The translations under genes were made by a program, and so were the position numbers. Source: Haloarchaeobius salinus (GTDB lineage: Archaea; Halobacteriota; Halobacteria; Halobacteriales; Natrialbaceae). Taken from it: a stretch of DNA of 64,000 nt. The stretch is from the NCBI RefSeq assembly GCF_024464185.1, contig NZ_JANHAU010000001.1, forward strand, positions 806,001 through 870,000, in the 5' to 3' direction. Shown piece by piece: positions 7,799-14,783 of the stretch. Within the stretch, counting starts at the first letter, position 1. Every line of letters begins with the position of its first letter. The notes under the pieces are model-generated. The model saw nothing but the letters and a program-made list of their open reading frames with translations, searched no databases and was not told where the DNA came from.

Positions 7799-8680
7799 TC
7801 AGCGGAACAGCTCCGCGCCACCACCGACCGCGGTCTGGTACGCGCGCGCCTCGACGCCCGCCTCGTCGAAGCCGGAGAGCATCGCCGCGGCGACCCGTCG
7901 ACGGTCCCCGGGCCGGCGACAGACCGCCAGCACGCCCGGGCCGGCCCCGCTGATGGTCACCCCGGTCGCCCCCGCGTCGAGGGCGGCTCGCTTCGCCTCG
8001 TCGTAGCCCGTCACGAGCTCGGCGCGGGCGGGTGTGACCACGGACTCCCGGAGCCCGCGACCGACCAGTTCGGGGTCGTTCCGGTGCATCCCCGTCGTGA
8101 GCGTCGCCGCGCTCCCGACCGTCTCGACCACGTCGTCCATCGCCACCGTCTCGGGGACGACCTCCCTGGCGTCACGGGTCGAGACGACGATGTCCGGCAG
8201 GCAGACCACCAGCGGCAGCTCGGTGTCGACCGACGTGACGCCGTCGTCCCGCGCGATGGTGAACCCACCGACGATTGCCGGCGCGACGTTGTCGGCGTGG
8301 GCCGCCCCCGAGACGACCGCCTCGCCCTCGGCCGCCGCACGAACGAGCTCCTCGTCGGAGTAGCCCCGGTCGTACAGCGCGTTCAGCGCGACCGCAGCAC
8401 CCGCCGCACTGGCGGCAGAGGACCCGAGGCCGGAGGCGGGGCGAACGCCCTTGTCGATCTCGATGCGCGCAGGCGCGTCGAGCTCCTGCGCGACCACGCC
8501 CGCCGTGTTCTTCGCCGGGTCGGTCGGGATGTACTGGCTGCCCGCGCCGGTCACCTCGATGGTGATCTCGGGGGCCTTCTCCACGCGGACCACGTCCGCG
8601 GGGGCCGACAGCGCCAGCCCGAACACGTCGAAGCCGCTGCCGAGGTTGGCGCTCGTGGCCGGCGCGCGGACTGTGAGCAT
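7799..8680 (-). CDS. thrB: homoserine kinase (GHMP family)
   Basis: A 293-residue kinase that phosphorylates homoserine with ATP in threonine synthesis. It has the N-terminal substrate motif RAPATSANLGSGFDVFGLAL, the GHMP phosphate-binding loop PASGLGSSAASAAGAAVAL near residue 90, and the C-terminal VTISGAGPGVLAV motif. I start at the ATG at 8680 (MLTVRAPATSAN) because the upstream extension lacks family similarity and a TATA-like AGGTTTTTGG lies about 28 bases before it. No other threonine gene is adjacent. A hairpin-rich repeat occupies its upstream side. Confidence 0.93.
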   Translation of the reverse strand: MLTVRAPATSANLGSGFDVFGLALSAPADVVRVEKAPEITIEVTGAGSQYIPTDPAKNTAGVVAQELDAPARIEIDKGVRPASGLGSSAASAAGAAVALNALYDRGYSDEELVRAAAEGEAVVSGAAHADNVAPAIVGGFTIARDDGVTSVDTELPLVVCLPDIVVSTRDAREVVPETVAMDDVVETVGSAATLTTGMHRNDPELVGRGLRESVVTPARAELVTGYDEAKRAALDAGATGVTISGAGPGVLAVCRRPGDRRRVAAAMLSGFDEAGVEARAYQTAVGGGAELFR

Positions 8681-9206
8681 GAACTCCCCTTTCGATAGTG
8701 CGGCCAAAAACCTAGCGGACGGAGCCGATTCTGCGTTCGTGAGGACACTGGCTGGATGATGTGTCGAGTGGGTCTGAAACATCGAACAATCAGAAAGCCC
8801 CGCCAGTCGTCGAACTCCAACCCACCACCAACAATCAGAAAGCCCCGGTGGGCTACGCTCCCGCGGCTCGCTGCGGTCCTCGCTCCGCTGCGGTCCTTAC
8901 GTCGCCGGGAATCGCGTAGCCCGCCGCCCCTTTCATCCCCGCCCGCAACCGCACCGCACCTCACGCCTCCCCAGCCGATTCGCTCGCGCGAATGGCTCGC
9001 GGCCTACGGCACGCTCGCCAGCGTGAGAGCACGCTCTCACTGGCCATCGGAATCGCAAGCGATTCCGAGACAGCCGCACGCCATGCCGGTTGGTGAGGGA
9101 TGCGATGCACGGAGTAGTTTACAACTCTTGTAAACTCCAGAGTCAGACACGAACACACCGACGGGCATCCAAAAGACCCTTCGCCCCCGGTGTCCGACCA
9201 CGAACC
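8681..9206. other. gene-free region between thrB and the 9207 oxidoreductase
   Basis: These 526 bases hold the thrB promoter (minus strand, about 8705-8712), the composite repeat at 8791-9136 and the promoter side of the 9207 gene. Frames that cross it are Arg/Pro/Ser-rich and read through hairpins, so I reject them as genes. Confidence 0.6.
8791..9136 (+). repeat. composite intergenic repeat, copy B, with terminal GTTTACA palindrome
   Basis: CAGAAAGCCCC occurs at 8791 and 8836, the same 45-base spacing as in copy A, and the second runs into the same GGGCTACGCTCCC block with two differences in 29 bases. It is followed by stem-loops at 8978-8993 (ATTCGC arms), 9023-9040 (GTGAGAGC arms, 2-base loop) and 9048-9067 (CGGAATCGC arms, 2-base loop). 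It ends with a 9-bp-arm palindrome at 9116-9136 whose arms are AGTTTACAA and TTGTAAACT. A related palindrome ends copy C at 61951. The terminal palindrome may instead be an operator for the gene at 9207. Confidence 0.6.
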
Positions 9207-10586
9207 ATGACAGTCGGCATCGTCGGCGGTGGCATCGCCGGGCTCGCCGCCGCGTACCGCCTCCAGCGCCACGGCCACGACGTGCGCGTCTTCGAGGCGA
9301 GCGACGACCTCGGCGGGTTGGCCGCGGTGTACGAGACGGCGGGCGACCCCATCGAGAAGTTCTATCACCACCTCTCGAAGTCCGAGGAGACCATCGTCGA
9401 GCTGGCCGAGGACCTCGGCGTCGGCGACCGGGTCGAGTGGATCTACGGCAACGACGGCTACTACGTCGACGGTGTCGTCCACCCGCTGAACACCATCTGG
9501 GAGATCGCCGCCTACCCGCACATGAGCCTCTACGACAAGTTCCGGCTCGGGATGCTCACGATGGAGATAGACGTCCGCGGCGGGATTCCGAGCTTCGACA
9601 CGTACGACGACCTCGAAGCGTACGAGGACGTTCCCATCCGCGAGTTCCTGGTCGAGCACACGACCACGGGCGTCTACGAGAACTTCTTCGAGCCGCTGCT
9701 GGACGCGAAGTTCGGCGACCGGAAGGACGACGTGTCGGCAGCGTGGCTCCTCGGACGCATCAAGTTCCGGGGCGAGCGCGACCTGCTGAAGGGCGAGCAG
9801 CTGGGCTACTTCGACGGCAGCTTCGCGGTGCTCATCGACGCGCTCATCGACGGGGTCGGGCGCGAGAACGTCCGGACCGGCGCGCGCGTCGTCGACCTCC
9901 AGACCACCGGAGACGGAGCCGCGACGGCCGACGGCGGGGCGGTGGCGGCCGAAACCGGGGTCGCCGGAACCGCCACAGTCGAGTCCGTCACCGTCGAGAC
10001 CGACGACGGCCGCGAGACCCACGACGTGGACGCGCTCGTCGTCGCGGCGATGCCGAACGTACTGGAGGAGCTCACCGGCTTCGAGTGCGACATCGACTTC
10101 CAGGGCGCGGTCTGTGCGGTCGTCACGATGGCCGAGTCGCTCATGGACGAGACGTACTGGCTGAACGTCGCCCACGACGCGCCCTTCGGCGCGCTCATCG
10201 AGCACACGAACTTCGTCCCGCCGGAGCGGTACGGCGGCGACCACCTGCTGTACGTCGCGAGCTACGTCCAGTCGCCCGAGGAGTGGCTCTGGCAGGCCGA
10301 CGACGACGAGGTCGAGACGCGCTGGCTGGAGCACATCGGGGAGATGTTCCCCGACTTCGACGAGGCGCGGGTCGAGGACGTGCGCATCTCCAGAAATCCC
10401 CGCGCCGCCCCGGTCTACGAGCGCGGCTACCTCGACATGGTCGTGCCCTACGACCTCGCGGACGAGGTGGCTGAGGGCGTCTACTACGCCGGGATGGCGA
10501 GCCGCGCGCAGTACCCCGAGCGGTCGCTCAACGGCGGCATCCTCGCGGGGTTCGAGTGCGCGGACCGCATCGACGAGAAGACCTGA
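9207..10586 (+). CDS. FAD/NAD(P)-dependent oxidoreductase (amine oxidase / protoporphyrinogen oxidase fold)
   Basis: A 459-residue flavoprotein. The dinucleotide-binding motif is at the extreme N-terminus (VGIVGGGIAGLAAAYRL followed by RVFEASDDLGG), and a second FAD contact lies near the C-terminus (GVYYAGMASRAQYPERSLNGGILAG). The middle (YHHLSKSEETIVELAEDLGV; FFEPLLDAKFGDRKDDVSAAW) is typical of a large archaeal and bacterial group often found beside glycosylation or carotenoid genes; the substrate is not known. The start MTVGIVGGG at 9207 is clear, since the longer frame enters the repeat. A 9-bp-arm palindrome lies 71 bases upstream. Confidence 0.85.
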   Translation: MTVGIVGGGIAGLAAAYRLQRHGHDVRVFEASDDLGGLAAVYETAGDPIEKFYHHLSKSEETIVELAEDLGVGDRVEWIYGNDGYYVDGVVHPLNTIWEIAAYPHMSLYDKFRLGMLTMEIDVRGGIPSFDTYDDLEAYEDVPIREFLVEHTTTGVYENFFEPLLDAKFGDRKDDVSAAWLLGRIKFRGERDLLKGEQLGYFDGSFAVLIDALIDGVGRENVRTGARVVDLQTTGDGAATADGGAVAAETGVAGTATVESVTVETDDGRETHDVDALVVAAMPNVLEELTGFECDIDFQGAVCAVVTMAESLMDETYWLNVAHDAPFGALIEHTNFVPPERYGGDHLLYVASYVQSPEEWLWQADDDEVETRWLEHIGEMFPDFDEARVEDVRISRNPRAAPVYERGYLDMVVPYDLADEVAEGVYYAGMASRAQYPERSLNGGILAGFECADRIDEKT

Positions 10587-10634
10587 TTCGCCCGGTGTTC
10601 ACGTCACGCCCGAGTCGACGTCGTCCTCACTCGC

Positions 10635-11225
10635 TCAGCCCTCGACCTCGTCCGGGTCCACGCCGGGCGCATCCTCCGGCGAGACGTCCTCGGGCTCCTC
10701 CTGCCCGCCGATGACGACCTCGCCGTCGGCCGTCTCGACGTACACGTCGTCGGCGAAGCCGCCCTCCGCGTGGGGGTGGTCCGGGTCGTCGAGCTTCTCC
10801 GGCGTCGAGGGGGCCTCGGCCACGCCGTCCGCGGGCGTGAACTCGCCGAGCGGGTCGTCGATGGTGATGGCGTGGTCCGCGAAGAACTCGCGGTAGCGCT
10901 CGTAGTGGGCCTCCAGCTCGTCGGCGGGGAACTCCATCATCTCGGTCCAGCCGTGGTTGTAGAAGTCGAAGTTCGCCTGGACGTGGGTTATCTCGCGGGC
11001 CTCCGCCTCGGGCATGTAGTCGAGCGCGGCGAGGTACGTGTCCATCGTCGCGTCGAAGAACTCGTCGAGGTGTTCGCGGCGCTCCTCGCGGTGGGCCTCG
11101 TCGGCCCGGTCGAGGAAGATGCCGGTGTGCATGTCGACCAGCCTGTCGTTGGCCATCTCGCCCACGACTGGCGCTGTCAACGCCGCCTTGAACGCGAAGT
11201 GCTTGACGTTCTGGCGTATCTTCAT
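10635..11225 (-). CDS. haloarchaeal conserved protein (DUF6149-like)
   Basis: A 196-residue soluble, acidic protein. The N-terminal half is helical and His/Tyr-rich (MKIRQNVKHFAFKAALTAPVVG, then NFDFYNHGWTEMMEFPADELEAHYERY); the last 60 residues are acidic and low complexity. I recall this as DUF6149, with no known function. I prefer the ATG at 11225 (MKIRQNVKHF); an in-frame ATG at 11249 is the alternative, and the even longer frame is unlikely because it crosses the divergent promoter region. It is divergent from the oxidoreductase at 11342. Confidence 0.65.
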   Translation of the reverse strand: MKIRQNVKHFAFKAALTAPVVGEMANDRLVDMHTGIFLDRADEAHREERREHLDEFFDATMDTYLAALDYMPEAEAREITHVQANFDFYNHGWTEMMEFPADELEAHYERYREFFADHAITIDDPLGEFTPADGVAEAPSTPEKLDDPDHPHAEGGFADDVYVETADGEVVIGGQEEPEDVSPEDAPGVDPDEVEG

Positions 11226-11310
11226 GTGCGGCGCTTGGGGGTGGACCATCAAGAACGTCTCGCCGCGGCCCTCGGCGACAACGATTCGAACGTTTGCGAA
11301 GATAGCAATC

Positions 11311-11322
11311 CACTTTAACCCC
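11311..11322 (+). promoter_or_regulatory. TATA box for the 11342 oxidoreductase
   Basis: CACTTTAAC lies about 27 bases before the ATG at 11342, consistent with a leaderless message. Confidence 0.45.
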
Positions 11323-11341
11323 CGCACCAAACCCTCGGGAC

Positions 11342-12589
11342 ATGACCGAGTCGTACGTCATCATCGGCGATGGTATCGCCGGTGGGTCCGCGGCGAAGAC
11401 ACTTCGGGAGGAGTCGCCCGACGCCGACATCACCGTCATCACAGACGAGGGTGAGCCCCTCTACAATCGCATTCTGATCAAGGAGTACGCGAAGGGGAAG
11501 ATCCCGATGGAGGACCCCCTGTTCCTCCACGACGAGGAGTGGTACGAGGAGCGCGACATCGCCCTCGAACTGAACACCCACGTCACCCGCATCGACTCGG
11601 ACGGCCACGTCGTCCACACGCACGAGGGTGACGAGTACGAGTACGACGGCCTGCTCGTCGCGACCGGTGGCACCCCGCGACAGCTCCCGGTCGACAACTC
11701 CGACGCCGAGGGCGTCCATCACTTCTGGACGTTCCAGGACGCTCGCGGCATCGCCGACCACGCCGAGGAGTCCGAGTCCGGCATCGTCGTCGGTGCGGGC
11801 CTGCTCGGCATCGACTTCGCCGCCATCTGTGGCGCGCGGGGCATCGAGGCGAACTACCTCATGCGGGGCGACTGCTGGTGGCGTTACGCGCTCAGCGAGG
11901 ACGGCGCGGGCATCATCCACGACGCGCTCCGCGAGCTGGACGTCGAGCCCGTCTTCCAGTCCGGCGTCGACCACTTCACCGTCGACGACGACGGCCACGT
12001 CACGGGCGCGGTCGACCCCAACGGCGAGGAGTTCGAGGGCGAGTTCGTCGGCGTCTCCATCGGCCTCGACTTCAACACCGAGTTCCTGCGCGGCAGCGGC
12101 ATCGAGACGGACGGCGGCATCGTCGTCGACGAGTACATGGAGACCAACGTCGACGACATCTACGCCGCGGGTGACATCACCCGGTTCTACGACGTCATCC
12201 TCGAGGAGCACGCCCAGAACGGCTCCTGGGACTCCGCGAAGAAACAGGGCGCGGTCGCCGCGAAGAACATGACCAACGACGAGCCCGAGGAGTTCCGCCA
12301 CGTCTCCTCGTACTCCATCTCGCACTTCAAGGACCTCCCGTTCGTCTCCTTCGGCCACCCGACCATCGGCGACGACGACCGCGAGCGCAAGTACTCGGAC
12401 ACGGAGTGGCGGCGGCTCACCTTCATGAACGACAAGCTCATCGGCGGCGTCCTCATCGGCGACCTCAAGCTCCAGTCCGCCTTCAAGCGCATCATCCGCG
12501 AGGAGCGCGACCTCAGCGGCCAGAAGGACCTCCTGCTCGATGAGGACTTCGAGATGGAGATGCTCGACGCGGCGGCACAGGAGCAGTAA
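11342..12589 (+). CDS. pyridine nucleotide-disulfide oxidoreductase family flavoprotein
   Basis: A 415-residue FAD- and NAD(P)-binding reductase. The first nucleotide-binding motif is YVIIGDGIAGGSAAKTL at residues 5-21, the second GIVVGAGLLGIDFAAI near 143-158, and the FAD-closing segment is DDIYAAGDITRFYD near 270. No CxxC redox pair is seen, so it resembles ferredoxin- or rubredoxin-reductase and NirB-type N-terminal modules rather than thioredoxin reductase. The last 100 residues form the dimerisation domain and end acidic. Its electron acceptor is unknown. It is divergent from the DUF6149-like gene. Confidence 0.88.
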   Translation: MTESYVIIGDGIAGGSAAKTLREESPDADITVITDEGEPLYNRILIKEYAKGKIPMEDPLFLHDEEWYEERDIALELNTHVTRIDSDGHVVHTHEGDEYEYDGLLVATGGTPRQLPVDNSDAEGVHHFWTFQDARGIADHAEESESGIVVGAGLLGIDFAAICGARGIEANYLMRGDCWWRYALSEDGAGIIHDALRELDVEPVFQSGVDHFTVDDDGHVTGAVDPNGEEFEGEFVGVSIGLDFNTEFLRGSGIETDGGIVVDEYMETNVDDIYAAGDITRFYDVILEEHAQNGSWDSAKKQGAVAAKNMTNDEPEEFRHVSSYSISHFKDLPFVSFGHPTIGDDDRERKYSDTEWRRLTFMNDKLIGGVLIGDLKLQSAFKRIIREERDLSGQKDLLLDEDFEMEMLDAAAQEQ

Positions 12590-12691
12590 CGCAGCGGACG
12601 GTCTGTTTTGACGAACCGGACGTTTGGTGTCGATCTCCGTCACCGGGACGCGAAGGTTTAAGCCGTACTATGTCATATGTTGCCGTGGCCC

Positions 12692-12925
12692 ATGGCAGTT
12701 GGTACCACTTCAGGACGGCACGTACACCTCGCCGCACGCGAGGTCGAGACGGTTCCTGCGGACGCGAGGCTGCGCCACGTCGACCAGCTCGACGACGAGG
12801 CGTTCGACCAATTCCTCCGCCTCGTCGACGGGGACACGGTGGACGTCCAGCGCGCCGCGGAGGCACCCTTCGAAGACGGCGAGATCGTCGTCCACACCGC
12901 CTACTACCGGGTCACGATTCAGTAG
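12692..12925 (+). CDS. small haloarchaeal hypothetical protein
   Basis: A 77-residue acidic soluble protein (MAVGTTSGRHVHLAAREVET...). No catalytic motif is visible; it alternates predicted strands and one helix (DDEAFDQFLRLVDG). Start choice: ATGs occur at 12677 and 12692 in frame, and the TATA-like GGTTTAAG at 12655-12662 is about 30-35 bases before 12692 but too close to 12677. It stands alone between the oxidoreductase and the next small gene. Confidence 0.5.
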   Translation: MAVGTTSGRHVHLAAREVETVPADARLRHVDQLDDEAFDQFLRLVDGDTVDVQRAAEAPFEDGEIVVHTAYYRVTIQ

Positions 12926-12986
12926 CGCAGTACCCCTACTCCCGCCAATCGACATCGTTTTCAGCGCGCCGAGGCGAGGTTCTCGC

Positions 12987-13394
12987 ATGAACGGCGACGG
13001 CACGATGACGCTGGCGCTCGAACTCTCCGCGCTCGAGCGTCTCGCGAATCCGGAGTTGGTGTTCGACGACGCACGGCGCTGGAGCAAGTACGTCGGCGTC
13101 GTCTCCGACAAACCCACCTACGTCGTGACGAACTTCACCCGGAAGAACCGCATCCGGCAGGACTTCTTCTCGGGGCCACGCGGCAAGGGTGAGAGCCTGG
13201 AGAGCGTCGGCGAACAGTTCGACACCGACCGGCACGTCTTCGTCGGCACGACCGAGGAGGACGCCGAACTCGCCGACGAGGTCGGCTGGGAGTACCTCCC
13301 CATCGAGGATGCCGCCGACGCCGCGGGCTGGGAGATGGGCGAGCCCGCGGACGACGAGGAGCCGGAGGAACAGGTCCGCGACGACTGGCCCTGA
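12987..13394 (+). CDS. haloarchaeal conserved protein (DUF7124-like)
   Basis: A 135-residue protein. Its conserved core VVSDKPTYVVTNFTRKNRIRQDFFSGPRGK lies near residues 40-68 and HVFVGTTEEDAELADEVGWEYLP follows (described in two pieces; each is visible in the translation). The C-terminus is acidic. I recall this as the DUF7124 family restricted to Halobacteria; the function is unknown. The strand-helix pattern with a conserved basic loop could bind a nucleotide or nucleic acid, but that is a guess. The start at 12987 follows the usual MTLALELSALERL context. Confidence 0.6.
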   Translation: MNGDGTMTLALELSALERLANPELVFDDARRWSKYVGVVSDKPTYVVTNFTRKNRIRQDFFSGPRGKGESLESVGEQFDTDRHVFVGTTEEDAELADEVGWEYLPIEDAADAAGWEMGEPADDEEPEEQVRDDWP

Positions 13395-13442
13395 CAGCCG
13401 GGAGCGTCTGCTTTTATTACGTCTGCCGATGTCGGTCGATGT

Positions 13443-13688
13443 ATGGGAGACGACATCTCCGTAGACGTCGAGGTAGAGGTGGAGGTCGACTCGGACGAAC
13501 TCGAGATCGAGGTCGGGGACTCACGCACCGCCGAGGCCGAACTCGAGGCCGACGGCATCGAGATCGAGGTCGAGGTCGAAGTCGAGGTCGAAGGGGAAGA
13601 AGCGGACGACGAGGAGGACGAAGCCGAAGAGGAAGCGGACGGAGAGGACGAGGCGGAGGAAGCGGAGGAAGCGGACGACGAGGAGTAA
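13443..13688 (+). CDS. extremely acidic Glu/Val-repeat protein
   Basis: An 81-residue protein made almost entirely of Asp, Glu, Val, Ala and Ile. It begins with alternating VEVEVEV blocks, repeats the same pattern at residues 37-48, and ends in a pure Glu/Asp/Ala tail. A TATA-like GCTTTTATTACG about 30 bases before the ATG supports real transcription. The alternating pattern could form amphipathic beta-strands with Glu on one face, possibly binding cations or basic proteins. No family is recognised. Codon bias alone could open such frames, but the dedicated promoter and in-frame acidity favour a gene. Confidence 0.55.
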   Translation: MGDDISVDVEVEVEVDSDELEIEVGDSRTAEAELEADGIEIEVEVEVEVEGEEADDEEDEAEEEADGEDEAEEAEEADDEE

Positions 13689-13733
13689 CCGCGGAGCGCG
13701 CCACTTTTCCTTTCGGAACGCCGAGAGGCCCGT

Positions 13734-14264
13734 ATGACCGAGCCACGCGTCCCCGGTGGGTCCGGGACGGAGCTGTCGCTGCCGGACGGTCCGACGGTCG
13801 ACGTCGGCGAGATCGACCTCGGGATGCGGGAGTACGTGCGTGACGGCGAACGCTACGCGGTCGTGATGGACGTCCACCCGCCGTCGCGGTTCTTCCCGGA
13901 GTCGCTGGTCGAGGTGCTCCGTGCGACCATCGAGCCGGCCGACGAGTTCGACGAGTTCGGGACGGTCCACATCATGGGCATCGTGATGGAGGAGTTCCCG
14001 GAGAAGGTCGCCAGCGCGGACGTGTCCGACGACGGTACCGTGGGCTGCTCGATGATCTGGCTGGCCGATTTCACGGACCGGCGACTCCACGAGATCGTCG
14101 TCGAGCTGGTCGTCGAGCTGATGGAGCACGCCGTCAGCCACAGCGACGACGACACCGCCATGTCCGAGTTCGAGCGCCAGATGCTGGAGTTCGACGTGGG
14201 CGAGTTCGTCGAGGCGTACCGCGAGCAGCGCGACTTCGAGAGCGAGCACGACCGCGCGCTCTGA
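13734..14264 (+). CDS. DUF5815 family protein
   Basis: A 176-residue acidic protein that matches the haloarchaeal DUF5815 family: MTEPRVPGG start, DLGMREY, AVVMDVHPPSRFFPESLVEVL, and the helical HEIVVELVVELMEHAVSHSDDD core. The function is unknown. It contains one cysteine (GCSMIWL) and no CxxC pair. Placement near other small conserved haloarchaeal genes upstream of carB is typical single-gene organisation, with no clear operon. Confidence 0.75.
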   Translation: MTEPRVPGGSGTELSLPDGPTVDVGEIDLGMREYVRDGERYAVVMDVHPPSRFFPESLVEVLRATIEPADEFDEFGTVHIMGIVMEEFPEKVASADVSDDGTVGCSMIWLADFTDRRLHEIVVELVVELMEHAVSHSDDDTAMSEFERQMLEFDVGEFVEAYREQRDFESEHDRAL

Positions 14265-14339
14265 GCCGAGACGGCGCGTGTGATTGTCTAACGCCCGTCT
14301 GACGCCGTTTTATGCCGTTGGGGCACGTGTACAGCATAC

Positions 14340-14576
14340 ATGCATACCCGCCAGGGCGAGTTCGAACGGATACGCACCGTTCTCGCGGAGGCGGACGCCG
14401 ACGAACCGCTGTCTGCCCGAGAGATCGTCAGGCTCCTCGAGGAGCACGACATCGAGATCGATAGCCCGCACCGGGTCGCGACGGTACTCGGTCGGCACGC
14501 CGAGACGGGTGACGTGGAGGTCATCCGGTCCCAGCCGTACCGCTATCGGGTCCAGACGTCGGACGCGTCGGGGTAG
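14340..14576 (+). CDS. small winged-helix-like DNA-binding protein
   Basis: A 78-residue protein. Residues 22-60 (PLSAREIVRLLEEHDIEI then SPHRVATVLGRHAETGDVEV) show a helix-turn-helix followed by a wing strand (RSQPYRYRV). It resembles haloarchaeal small HTH proteins of unknown target. A TATA-like CGTTTTATG lies about 30 bases upstream, supporting the start. The downstream 207 bases to carB contain the carB operator palindromes; local control of carB by this protein is possible but not shown. Confidence 0.6.
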   Translation: MHTRQGEFERIRTVLAEADADEPLSAREIVRLLEEHDIEIDSPHRVATVLGRHAETGDVEVIRSQPYRYRVQTSDASG

Positions 14577-14699
14577 ATTCGCGCCGTCAGGACGGGTACG
14601 TTCGTATGACAGGCCACGGGTAGCGACGGCAGTCTCCGGCACGTTTGTCTGACGCCGACCGAGGAGCGACGCGTCTGCGCCACGTCACCACGACACGGG

Positions 14700-14733
14700 T
14701 TCGAATTTCGAAACGGCGTTACGTTTCTCGTAG
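14700..14733 (+). promoter_or_regulatory. carB upstream palindromes (candidate Lrp-type operator)
   Basis: Two adjacent inverted repeats: TTCGAATTTCGAA at 14700-14712, a perfect odd palindrome, and TTACGTTTCTCGTAG at 14719-14733, which matches the perfect palindrome TTACGAATTTCGTAA in front of carA at 11 of 15 positions. They end about 12 bases before a TATA-like CTTATTAC at 14745-14752, where an archaeal activator or repressor would sit. Confidence 0.5.
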
Positions 14734-14783
14734 TGTATCGTGGCGCTTATTACGATGTGCGAACTGGGTACCGACAGACAACC

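Noticed and set aside
8756-9133. 125-codon plus-strand ORF in the repeat region
   Set aside because: It translates the hairpin repeat block and is Arg/Pro-rich.
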